From Acanthosoma haemorrhoidale (lineage: Eukaryota > Arthropoda > Insecta > Hemiptera > Acanthosomatidae): a DNA stretch of 64,000 nt. The stretch lies in contig OV884009.1 of NCBI GenBank assembly GCA_930367205.1, positions 103,189,189 to 103,253,188 on the forward strand, read 5' to 3'. The position numbers and the translations under genes are program-made. The notes below the pieces were generated by a model, which saw only the letters and a list, made by a program, of their open reading frames with translations, searched no databases and was not told the DNA's origin. This document shows positions 24,370 through 35,529 of the stretch, piece after piece. Each line of letters starts with the position of its first letter. Within the stretch, counting starts at the first letter, position 1.

Positions 24370-27068
24370 AGCCATTATTGAGGAAATTCTCAAAGCGCAG
24401 GAACGCCAAAGGAGAATAACCTAGACATACGCCAAAACCACACCAAACTTTGAAGCAGGACCTACCTACGCTGAAGTAAGTGCTTCGTCTGCCAACACAT
24501 CCAACTCCCTCAGCCTTCCTTATTTTACATGGATGAAACTGACCCCACGACTTTACTAACTTTTGGTTTGATGTCAGGATCCACCGTTTGAAAATCGGGG
24601 GAGACCCAATTATCTCTCCACCTTGTAAAAAAGGCTAAGGACATCTATCCAACAGTTCTCTATTTTTCTATAAGAATATGTGAAGAACAACCACTGGGTT
24701 GTCATAGACCCAAATACTTGACATCCAAAGTGGAACAACACTGCTCCCAACCCAGTTGGGACAGGTAAAGATGTCCTGTACTGCAGTCCACCCAGAATTT
24801 CACATTTCACCACAGAAGAGACACTCAAATGATTTGTACTCATGACCACTTACTCACAAAATAATCATACAGGATAAACAATTGAGAGGTCCTATAATTT
24901 GTGATGTCTGACCACTGGCCAGTTCTATATTCAATTGGCCATAAAGTTGTAATCCTGCATCCCACCAAGTATGACGATAAGTATATGAAGCAGCTCAAGG
25001 TGCACCAGGGCACAAACACCTGCTGAGGAGAGGGATTGCTGCCAAAACCCACAAAGAAAGGTGATCACCCAATCCACTACTACACATGGGAAAAATTACC
25101 CTTACTACCTGAAAGAGTTCTGTTTGGAAAATCCCATCATTCAGTTTGAACAAACAGGTTTTCAGGCTCATCTGAGTACAGAACTTCTACTTCTGAAGGT
25201 ACAGAAGGAAGCCACCCTCAATATCAACAAGAACACAACGACAACTATGATCTCATTGGGTTGCACACAAGCTTTCAACTCAATGTCCCAGGATACTGTC
25301 CCAACAGCTCTGCAACTGGGAATGCCCAGAGCAGTTATATACCGTGTTGGTTTCCTTCCTCAGGCACAGGATAAGACAGTGAGGGTAAACATGGGTGATA
25401 AACTCTCTAACCCTTTTGCTCTATCTAACCTGTGGAGTCCCTCAAGGAGCTGTTTTGTCTCTGGTACTCTTTAACATCAACATGTCTTACATTGTTGGGA
25501 CAAATTACAAGAAACCTACTGTGATGGCTTTAGCTGATGACATTGAGGTTTACAGCTATAACCTCAATTCAACAACAGCTCTTTCTCAAGTCAATCCAGT
25601 TTGTAATGAAATCAGACCCAAACTGCCTAAGTTAAAAATCAACGTTAATGCCGGAAAGAACACCTTCGTAATCTTTTCTCACAAAAAGGGGAAAAAGCCT
25701 TGCCAACATCCTTATAAAGTAGGGGTAAGAGAACTCACCAGCTTTTTCCATATACTGTCTGGGCATAAAAATGGCTAGGCTCTGAGGATCTCGAGGCTCG
25801 GTTAAAGTGGCTGATGAATTTTTTTTCTTAGATTTATACTCACTATCCCCAGAGACTGTCCCATTTCGCAGCACTACTCCGAGTTGAGATGGCTGTATCA
25901 TTCCGCCTTTCCTCAATACATCCTTGGATCCCTCCTCTTCAGTACTATCATGACTAAACAGCCTTCTTACCATAACAACCTCCTCCAATTCAAATCAGCA
26001 ATCAAATCCCATTATACTAGATCGTAACCTTCCAATCTGTGTTTCTCTTTTCACATATCTGCTTCCTTTAGCCATTCTTTTCTTAACCAGGCCACTAATA
26101 TTTGAAACTTCCATCGATATCCATCATTCATTAACTCTCCTAATGTTTGAATCTAGACTTTACCAGTTTCTTATCTCCCTCCAATCTATCAATTCATAAT
26201 TCATCATTATTATTCTGTTTATTTATTTTTCATTCATCCCATCAACCTTCTTCACTTTCAATTTTCACCTTGTAATATTTCCTATGTTCTCTATATATTT
26301 TTTCATCTCTACTCAATTAAGTTTTTTGTTACAGTCTCTTGCTGTTGTTTTTTGTAGTCATCTCATATGACCAAAGCCATTTTATTATTTATAAGCTTAT
26401 CAAATCTGTGTAATGTTATGTATTTTTTTCTTTTTTTTTGTCAGTTTGCATTCCTATAATAAAATTGAAATTTCTATTTGGTTCCTTCCTGTTATTCTTA
26501 GGGGACAATGTCCCAGAATAGTGTTTTTTTTTTTATTACATTTCAGTTTTTTACTGACCTTAGGAATAAAATAGAACAAGTAGCCTTAAGTCTTGCCGGC
26601 TTTTGCACTTATTGACTTCACTCAACTAGTCACTATGTCTCAAACTGGTGATATATATAAAGGTAAAAAGGGTCCTTTAACTACCTCTGCTGTACAGTGG
26701 TCTACTATATTTTCTCCTGACTGAGAACACAGTTAAAAGTCTCCAACATTTTCACAACACCATAATGAGAAAAGTGGTCCGACATGCCTCTCTCAAGAGG
26801 CTAGGCTAAATAACGATGAACTGTACATGTTGCTTGGTGTATTGATGGTGGGTAATTTCATCCGCCGGAAAGAAATCAAGTTTTTTGATTTGTTGCAGCA
26901 CCTTACAAACCTGTGTTTAACAACATCAACCCTTCCCAAATCGATGGCAACAGACTGTCCGGGAAACTAAGGTTATGTTACCTTTTAGCTAGTTTTTTAA
27001 GTTAGTTTTAGTTCCTACAATCACCCTAAGGGTGAGCCCCATCACCTTTAAACTACAAAAAAAAAAGT
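24370..27068 (+). mobile_element. decayed Jockey-type LINE, interrupted, with poly(A)
   Basis: Blocks in order: an ORF1-like tail (TYAEVSASSANTSNSLS, near 24460-24510); an endonuclease core (WHPKWNNTAPNPVG near 24715-24760, then SDHWPVLYSIG near 24910-24945); reverse transcriptase (FEQTGFQAHLSTELLLLKVQ, MISLGCTQAFNSMSQDT, CGVPQGAVLSLVLFNI, and the YADD-equivalent ALADDIEVYS at about 25530-25560); then a C-terminal part (LLYFLLTENTVKSLQHFHNT, RRKEIKFFDLLQ) at 26690-26900; and a 3' UTR ending in A10 at about 27058-27068. Between about 25780 and 26640 the LINE similarity is lost. Frameshifts and stops are frequent. The RT box reads LADD, not YADD. It lies within the intron of the RFXANK-like gene on the opposite strand. 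Confidence 0.78.
25745..25970 (-). other. unassigned open frame ending at a strong splice donor
   Basis: On the minus strand an ATG at about 25970 opens a frame rich in K, S and E (MVRRLFSHDSTEEEGSK, VLRKGGMIQPSQLGVVLRNG, FMPRQYMEKAG) that runs into CTG|GTGAGT near 25741, a near-perfect donor. It sits exactly where LINE similarity breaks off. It could be an exon of a nested or overlapping gene, an alternative exon, or chance. I do not recognise the protein. Confidence 0.3.
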
Positions 27069-27755
27069 TATATTATATTAATATATTAGAATTATTTAAA
27101 CAGTATTGTATACCCTCATAAACAATATAAAATGTACAATATCTACAGTAAATGTAAGCAATGCTAAGTGAAAGTTTAGTTCATATAGGTTCATTGTAGA
27201 TTCTAAATATTATAAATCCTAACAAATATATCAAAATAAAGGGGTTTAGAAAGAAAAACAGAGGAGTCAGTCATGTGTTACATGTTGATTGAGAGTTGTT
27301 CAGTTCAGTTACTTCACAGAGGACAGACCAGGGAGACCACAGAGAATGAGAGCCAGGCATGAAAGGAAGTCACCAGGAGTGAAGAAACCAACCATACCTC
27401 AGTAACAAAGAATGCATCCAAGTTATTATAAATCATTTCCTGTATTAGATAACTATTATTTAAATTATAGACTTTTATAAATATAAACTACTATAAATTT
27501 CTATAGCCTGTATTAATATGAAATATTTGATACAGACAAAATGATGCACTAGGATCATATAGAACCCTGAGATCATTTTAATGCTAAATAGAACTTTATA
27601 AAATAAATTATTATTCTTTGTGAACTTTTTATAAATGTCCTTTGACTTCTTATGAATAACAAAGTAACTTTTTAACAAACAGACTATCATGTATAGATAC
27701 ATTATATATTATTACAGATATACATTATTATATGCATTATAGATACACATATATA

Positions 27756-28061
27756 TGTAAAGAACGTCTTGTAACGTTTTTCTTAATTTTACAATACGTC
27801 ACACACGAATGACCTGGGCTGCAGCAGCAGACAACTGAATATCGTGACGAGAGGTTATAGAGAAAGTGGTGAAGTATAAAGTGAAATTTTGAGTTGCGTA
27901 AGTTAAAGTGAACAATTAAAGAGTTACGAAAGAACAATATTTGAAATAAAGGTTTTACATGTTGTTTCTTTCGTTTCCAGTAAAATGCTATTGAGTCTTT
28001 GTTTACAGGAAAAACATTACCTACATCAACAGATTACCTAGATAGAAAAAATCATATTATA
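27756..28061 (+). repeat. 5' LTR of family X retrotransposon
   Basis: Starts TGTAAAGAACGTCTTG and ends ATCATATTATA; homologous along its whole length to 32024-32340 and to the solo LTR at 53675-53990. Contains AATATTTGAAATAAAGG, a likely polyadenylation signal shared by all three. Confidence 0.9.
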
Positions 28062-31000
28062 AAACAAAATGTTTGCAAACATTTCAAATAAATATGGAAA
28101 AAATAAGGTTTGAATTCACAATAAAAACATCGCCAAGTGAACCAAAAACAAACATATTCGCCATAACCTCAATTGAGACAATGGAACACGAAATCTTCTA
28201 TATTCTAGAAGAATACCACCAAGTGAGGCTCCGTGGAAAATTAACAGAAACAAAAGCTTTTAAAAAAATAAAACTACACTCTTGATGAAAAATTATCAAA
28301 ACAATATAAAGATGAAGATGAAAACATGAAATTTGAGGATTATTTCGTAGGATACATACAGAAAAGTCAAACTGAGCAAATTACAGTAATTTCTATTATT
28401 ATCGGTTATTATCTATTTCGGCACATTATTTATTCGGTTATTATTTATTCCAGAAGCACAACAACAAATTCTGGATAAATTCACTGAAATTAAAAGACCT
28501 CCAGTCATTAATCTGAAAAATATCTCAGAAAAATTTGTAATTGGAAAATTCACAGAAAAAAATGAAAGTGCACCACAGTGGATAGAAATTTTTGAAAATG
28601 AATGCACACTACTACGAGCAGCTACTACTAGAGCAAGATACAAACAAAATGTAAATATTAAGACTATTTTTAGATGATTTGTGCATGGAATGGTACAGTT
28701 CAATGCTTACCAAAAGTTCATTAAACTCTGAGTGGGAACTATGGGAAAAGAACTTGTGCATCACTGACACAAATAAAGGGTGGATGCCAGTGAGACATGC
28801 GATCAAGTTCAAATATATAAATGGTTCCTTACTATAGACTACGCAATAAAAAAAGAAAGACTTTTACTAGGAATGAACAAGTCACTGGATACATCCATTA
28901 TAAATGATTTGATTGCTGTGGGACTACCAAATTATATAGCAGACAGAATTGATAGGAATAAACAAAAAATACTGAAGATGTATTTAATAAAATAAGAGGT
29001 TTAGAACACCTAATAAAAATAAAATCTTTCAGTAAAAGAAATATCAATAAAACAAATTCTGAAAATAAAATGGAAACAAATAAAGAAAAACAACATTGTA
29101 AAATATGTGAAAAAAAAAAAAGAAAAGGTGCACACTATAACCCTGCATCGACTTGCTGGTTTAAAAACACAAATAATGAGAGACAAAATAAAGATAAGCT
29201 ACAATCTACCAACCACTCAGAGTTGGAAGTAAAATTGAATGAAGAAAATACAAAAAAACTGGTAGTGCCACCATTAATTAAAATCAAGTTACTGTTAAAT
29301 GACACAGGAATTTATGAATCAGGGGCAAACATGTCATTAATAAATTCAAAATTGTTGAAAATAAAAGACATCAATAATTTAAAATTAGTAAACTTGAGGG
29401 GACAATTAATGGTGAGAGGAAGACAGATGGAATGGAGAGATTAAAAATAAGAATTTACAATATTGTGAAATACATGAATGTCCTCATTGTGGACAATAAA
29501 GATTTTAATTATGAATTTCTGATTGGTTGGATTGTATAAAAAAATTCAAATTAAATCAAGATGAAAACTTAATAATCACACAGAGTAAAAATTTTATATA
29601 TAATAAATATGTCAACATTCAGGTGACAGAAAAAAAAAAAAGAAAGAAATCGTCCTGATAGAAAGTATTATACAAATAAATTTTATTGAACATTTAAATA
29701 CAAATAACTTTGAAATCTCAGTAAATCTAACCTATATGTTAGTCAACAATCAAGAATAGAAGGATTAATTGATAAGTATAAATCAGTTTTTGCTAGGGAC
29801 TAATACGATATTGGAACTGTGAAGGATTACAAAGCTCATGTTGATCTAATGGTAGATGAATATTGCTACAAACGCCCATTCAGATGCACAATCGAGGATA
29901 AAAAAGAAATAGACGAACAGATAGCAAAACTATTAAAGAAAAACTGAATCATGTCATATAGTCCATTTGCTACCCCAGTGACTCTAGCATATAAAAGAGA
30001 ACAAAACAAAAAATCAAGATTATGCATAGACTTCCGAGATTTAAACAAAATTGTAGTACCACAATCACAAACTTTCCCCCTAATTGAGGATCTAATGACA
30101 AAAGCAAGGAACTGCACAATTTTTTCAACTTTAGATATAAATTCAGCATTCTGGTCAATCCCTTTAACAATATTGTATTTAAATAAACACAATATAAAAT
30201 TGTGTAATAAGTTATAAACACAAAACAGCATTTGTTACTCAAGAAGGCCATTATAAATGAGCATGTCCACCCTTTTGTAGTTTTCTTTGAAAACCTCCCC
30301 AGGGATGTTCCAAAGAATTTTAACTAACATAATAAGAAAATACAAACCTTCAGGGTTTGCTGTGAAATATATAGATGATATCCTTGTTTTCTCAAAGCAT
30401 TTATCACGACTATTGGAAGCAATTCTAGCTGAAGGTTTTATATTGTAAGAATTATATTGTAAGAATAACTTAATTTCTATAAAAAAAATTTCCATTTCCG
30501 GAAAAACAAAAAAATGTTCGCCAGTTCATAGGGAGAATAAATTATGATAACTTTATACCAAAAATTACAATCATTCTAGACCCTCTACATAATCTATTGA
30601 GAAAAAATAAAAAAATTATCTGGGCAGAAGAATGTGTGAAGTCATTCAATACAATAAAACAAACCATTGCTTTGTTCACAACCAATTTTAAGAATTTTTG
30701 ACCCAGATTTACCAATTAAAATATACACAGATGCAAGCATCTGAGGGATAGGAGCATTAATAAAGGAGCAAGAACAAACTGGAAAACCAGTTCTAAAAAG
30801 CCAGAAAAAGTTCAAAAAGGAAAAAACCAATATGTTTAGAATGTATAGCAATAAAAGAAGCAGTAAAATCTGGCAATACTGGTTCATTGGGAAAAAATTC
30901 ATAGTATATACAGATCACAAATCTTTAGAAAACTTGAGAATAAAATCTAGAACGGATGAGGAACTGAGAGACTTGACATATTACCTATCCCAGTATAATA

Positions 31001-32010
31001 TTGAAATTTATGAATGATGTTTTACACACCATTTTACACAGAAAAACATATCACCAATAACATAAAAACCATTTGTGATCAGTGCGAAACATGTATAAAA
31101 AACAAATCAAGAGAAAAATCTAGGATTGGCTTATTATCACACTTAGGTCCAGCCACGTACCCATTTGAAATTGTATCCATAGATACAATTGGAGGTCTTG
31201 AAGGCTCTCGTTCAACAAAAAAATACTTATATGATCTTGTTAATAACTTCATAAGATATGCTTATATTACAACATCAAGAACTCTGATGATTTCATAAAA
31301 TTGACATTGACAAAAATGGTAGCTAAAATCATAACATAGGCATATGTTTAGCAGACCAATACCCAGGGATAAATTTTAGAGAATTTAAAGAATTCCTAAA
31401 TGAAAACAACATATTCTTAGATTATTTTTCACTGTGGTTGACTTAACTTTTTCAAATGGCCTCAACGAAAGACTAAATAAAACTTTAGTCAATAAAATAA
31501 GATACAAAATAAATGAAGATAAAAAAAACAGCTAGGACAACAATAGTACAAAATGCACAGAAATGTATAACAAAACAGCACACAGTTACAAAATTCTCCC
31601 CAAAATATTTATTAGAAGGCAAAAATGTATGAATATTTTACCCAAGAATTGAAACAACACCATATGAAAACAGATTTAGAGACAGACAATTAGTACTAGA
31701 AAATACAAAGAAACCACACAATTATAATAAAAACAATTCGAAAATACAGTAAATACAGAAAGGACTATGGATTAAATGTAGGCGACCTAGTTTATATAGA
31801 AAATGGAAACCAATTAAATAGGAAAAAATTGGACAAACTAAGAATTGGACCATATTACGTACAAAAAAAAATTTCGGATTCAATTTATGAAATAATCAAT
31901 GGTCACAAAACAGCAGAATCAAACCTTTTCCACATCATGAAACTCACCCCAGTGTTATATATACAACCTTTGCCGGCCACGCTTCTTATTAATCACTAAG
32001 TTCTTCCCCT
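28062..32010 (+). pseudogene. family X retrotransposon gag-pol, decayed
   Basis: Between two LTRs, the plus strand shows in order: gag (28073-29000); a zinc-binding segment with CKICEKKKRKGAHYNPASTC; protease (YESGANMSLINSKLL near 29310, with Glu where the catalytic Asp should be); reverse transcriptase (KSRLCIDFRDLNKIV, FSTLDINSAFWSIPL near 30020-30170, KYIDDILVFSK near 30365 with an intact YIDD); RNase H (KIYTDASI near 30725, KKFIVYTDHKSLENL near 30900); integrase zinc domain (ICDQCETCIKNK near 31075); integrase core (SIDTIGGLEGSRSTKKYL, DQYPGINFREFKEFL); and a C-terminal GPY module (KLDKLRIGPYYV near 31835-31860). The order PR-RT-RH-IN places it in Ty3/gypsy. At least ten stops or frameshifts make it non-functional. 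No TGG-type primer binding site was seen after the 5' LTR. Confidence 0.88.
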
Positions 32011-32023
32011 GGGGGGGGGGAGA
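32011..32023 (+). other. polypurine tract of family X element
   Basis: G10 followed by AGA directly before the TG of the 3' LTR, the usual place and composition for plus-strand priming. The truncated copy at 17261-17270 has the same arrangement. Confidence 0.85.
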
Positions 32024-32340
32024 TGTAAAGAACATGTCTTGTAATGTTATTCTTAATTTTAAAATCCGCCCCACAGGGCCGGCTACCGACCTGGGCAGCG
32101 GCAGCAGAAAACTGAATGTTGTGATGAGAGGTTATAAAGAAAACAGTGAAGTGTAAAGTGAAATTTTGTGTTGTGTAAGTTAAAGTGAGGAATTAAAGAG
32201 TTATGAAAGAACAATATTTGAAATAAAGGCTTCAAATCTTGTTTCTTTCATTCACAGAGAAACACGATTGAGTCTTTGTTCACAGGAACAACATTACCTC
32301 TATATCAACGGATCATTCAGACAGAAAAAATCATATTATA
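32024..32340 (+). repeat. 3' LTR of family X retrotransposon
   Basis: Starts TGTAAAGAACATGTCTTG after the polypurine tract and aligns with the 5' LTR to ATCATATTATA. The many differences between the two LTRs, including insertions and deletions, indicate an old insertion. Confidence 0.9.
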
Positions 32341-32829
32341 TATATACATATTGTAATATTTTTATTAGCAAATTATATTTATTTGATTCAGGTTGATTTA
32401 GAGGAAGTGAGTTTTTGGTTGAAACAATTTGTAATTGAGGCAGTGTTTGGACTATGCCACTATGACTCAGGTATCAAGGCTACCTTCTGGTTTTTTCCAG
32501 GTATTCTAGGTGAAGGTATGAGGGCCTACAGTATAAATCACTTATAAGAAATTCTGTAAAAGTAAATGCAGGCCAGCATATAAGGCAGCAGAGGAAAGGT
32601 TGGTCACTCTAGTACATGCACAGGGTTTTAAGAACAAACACCTCGGTTATAAGAAACAAGATTACCTGGGTTTTTCAGTTTTTTTTTTGACAATAGAAGC
32701 AAAAAAGTATTCCTAAGAAAAGGTAATACTATGTTCTTGGATGGGCACCTACATTTTTATTTGGAGCTGAGAAACTTATTCAGTCGTTCTTAATTCTGCC
32801 ATCGCTCTTGTGTGCTTCAGTGCAAAAAG

Positions 32830-33610
32830 TTTATGATGTCGAAGAGAAAGGTTTACTCCATACTCCATTAAAGACAATGTCGCAGTAATTAGAGAAATTG
32901 AAAATGGTTCAAATAACGTTCAAGTGTCCCAAAAATTCAATATGCCTCCATCAAGTGTGACGAGCATTATCATGAAGAATAAAGAAATCCTGGAGGCCTA
33001 TGAAAACAAGCAATCGAACATGAAAATCACATTTCCATAACTTCACTTCTTATTTCGAAGGGTTTCGCTAACTTTTGCTTATGAATCTGTTTATAGGAAA
33101 TGTGACAAATATAATGTTGACATAGCTCATAGCCAAATGGTTTTCAATCCACTCAACATTAAAAACTTTACTAACCAGAGCATTACTAGAAACGAAAGCT
33201 GACAAATTTGCTATCAAACTGGGACACCGAGATTTCTGTAGCAGCAGTGGGTGGCCCAACTGTTTCAAGGCCCACCACAACATTTAGTGCCAGAAAAAGT
33301 CAAGAGAAGTGGTTTCTGTGAATGAGAGCATTTGCAGCGATTGGGGGTTATGTAACATAACATTTGGCCAGATATCTGAAGTGAGTACAAAGACCAGCAA
33401 AGCTACAATATAGATGAGACATTTTTTTATAAGCTCTGCCCCAATTCAATGCTAGCCTTCCAAGAAGAAAAGTTCATCGGCGGGAGAAAAAAGCGTGTGT
33501 CTGAAGACCCAGTAAAAATTTTGTTCAGACATGCAGGACTTGTGTTGTATACTGGCATTGGTTTAGAAGACGGTTGTAAAGACAGCGAAGAAGAAAACCT
33601 GAGGGATTGC
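32830..33610 (+). pseudogene. pogo/Tigger-type transposase relic
   Basis: The plus strand keeps a CENP-B/pogo helix-turn-helix (KDNVAVIREIENGSNNVQVS, QKFNMPPSSVTSIIMKNKEI near 32870-32980), a second DNA-binding block (DKFAIKLGHRDFCSSSGW near 33190-33250), and the first catalytic block (YNIDETFFYKLCPN near 33400-33440, then KFIGGRKKRVSEDP). Stops and frameshifts separate the blocks and the C-terminal half is missing. The order and motifs match Tigger/jerky-like transposases. Lies in an intron of the RFXANK-like gene, opposite strand. Confidence 0.82.
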
Positions 33611-33659
33611 AGGGACTGACGTCGCGACAACAAGCGAAATCCCAAAAGATAGTATTAAT

Positions 33660-33880
33660 ATTAGGTAACTACTTGTTAATTATTTAAGTTATTGTATCCA
33701 TTTATGTTAATATGAAACATTTGAAATAAGTATTATACACTAGGACTATATTGAAACTTGAGATAATTTCACTTGAAACTTTGAAATAAACTATTATTCT
33801 TAATGAATTATTATAAATGTCGTTTTACCTTTTATAAAGAAGTAAGTATAACTATTTTTAGCAAAGAAGAAAATCATGAC
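33660..33880. repeat. diverged repeat shared with 27420-27690
   Basis: The two stretches share motifs in the same order, such as ATATGAAA-ATTTGA, ACACTAGGA, AATAAA-TATTATTCTT and TTATAAATGTC. One copy lies before the family X element and one after the Tigger relic. Origin unknown; the copy here may be Tigger 3' sequence. Confidence 0.55.
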
Positions 33881-34332
33881 AATATATAATTATTTACATA
33901 TTTAAAAGCTTATTTCAGGTTAGTTTTTCACTCTTCACTGAAAACTTGAAATTTCTATACCCTATTACGTGGAAAATTTGGGAATACTATGCAGCAAAAT
34001 ACTGCCTGGAAGTTCAGTGAAGACGGGCAGGGGTCATAAATAGATGAGAAATTAAAAAATAGAATAAATAAATGATCATGCAAAAAACACGAGGACAAAA
34101 ACTATCACTTCGGAGCCTATTTGAAATCCACCCTGTATGAATTCAGTTAATCACCAATTGAACTGAACAAAAGGTTGTAGAAAAAAAAACAGCGAAATCT
34201 GCAACCCCGTAGAGAAATAACATTAAAAATAAATGCGAAGCAAAACTATTAAAATACGATAAAGTGAGTTCATAGGCTGAAAAAAAAAAACATTAAGTAA
34301 TAAAGAAAAATATAAACTGAAAATTTATGATT

Positions 34333-34420
34333 AAAAAAAAATAGGTGTACTCACAGGGAGGCAAACCCAAAACTTCTGCATAGGGAGTCAAGAGTGCTCC
34401 CACTGCGCTACATCAACTAC
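34333..34420 (-). repeat. tRNA-like SINE head or tRNA pseudogene
   Basis: The minus strand has an A-box-like TAGCGCAGTGGGAGC (34396-34410) and a B-box-like GGTTTGCCTCC (34357-34367) at tRNA spacing, then a run of nine T that could end polymerase III transcription. The acceptor arms do not pair well, so it is not a working tRNA gene. Confidence 0.55.
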
Positions 34421-35305
34421 TAATAGCTTCAGGACTTGAACCCATCAAGAATTGTATAAGTTTGACTGTTTTAAATCTATTATACTATTATTCATTATAT
34501 TCTTTTGCATACAAACAATTTACTCCCTCAATAAATAGACGTACTTCCATGCAAAGAAACAAAATAAAAATTAAATAGATCTGTATTTAAACAAAAAGAT
34601 TTACACAAAAAAAAAGATTTAATACTTGAGAATTTTTCTCAACAAAAACAAAACAAAACAAACTACTATTGCCTTCACTGATTTGATTATCTTACACTTA
34701 TCATTCCAGTAACATTCAAGTATTATTATTATTTTTATTGGTATATCAATGAAGCCCAATTACTTCTCGGATTTAGTTATTTCTGTGCACGTTAACATAC
34801 ACTTCTGATCATAATCTCGATACTACTAAAAACTTTTTTCTCCTCGTTAACTATACAACTATACTCCCATGAGTTTTAAAAACAACTGCCCTCTCTTGGG
34901 TCTTAATAATAACTGTTCATCTCTATATCTATCGAACAACTGACATCTTTCACCATTACTAATTACTGACTTAATCTAGACCCCAAAGTATTATCTAATG
35001 TTGAGCCCTCTTAAATTTTATTTTTTATATCAGTAATTTATTATTTGAAAATAAATTGAAGATTACTATAAGAGATAAATTATTACTGTAATAGGTAATT
35101 TAAAGACATTAATTTTCATTCTCTACCCCACAAAATAAATACCACTTATTTACATATTAAAAATATAATCAATTATTCAAAAAGATGGAAATAAAATTTA
35201 GATAAAGATAAAAAATGACATAAAATGAATTTCTTATAATTGAATATTGCCTGGATATTTCCCAATATTATTTTATTTAATTAATTATTATTATTGGTTC
35301 CTCAC

Positions 35306-35529
35306 TTCATCAATATAATTTATGTCAGCTCCATATGATATTAACTGCTTCATAATATCATGATGACCCCCAGCTGCAGCATAATGCAAAGCAGTTTCTA
35401 ATCTGTTTCCTTTAACATGAAGATCAGCTCCTTCTTGTAGAAGTAATGAAACAGTTGAATTCTGGCCATATGCAGAACTCCACATGAGTGCAGTAAGCCC
35501 ATCCCTGTCAGTTGCATTAATGTCATGAA
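35306..35529 (-). CDS. RFXANK: RFXANK/ANKRA2 homolog, coding exon 3 (ankyrin repeats)
   Basis: The minus-strand exon has a T9-AG acceptor before 35529 and a donor GTGAGG at 35305-35300. It enters with two bases completing a codon from exon 2 (A|TT, Ile) and leaves in phase 0, encoding 74 full codons. It reads HDINATDRDGLTALMWSSAY, then VSLLLQEGADLHVKGNRLET, ALHYAAAGGHHDIMKQLISY and GADINYIDE, that is, two and a half ankyrin repeats. RFXANK and ANKRA2 have at the same place a GFTPLxWAxAxG block, a LLxxGADP block and a DVxxYDWNG block. These repeats form the peptide-binding groove in the family. The intron to exon 2 is 10.5 kb and holds a gypsy copy and two MITEs. Confidence 0.93.
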
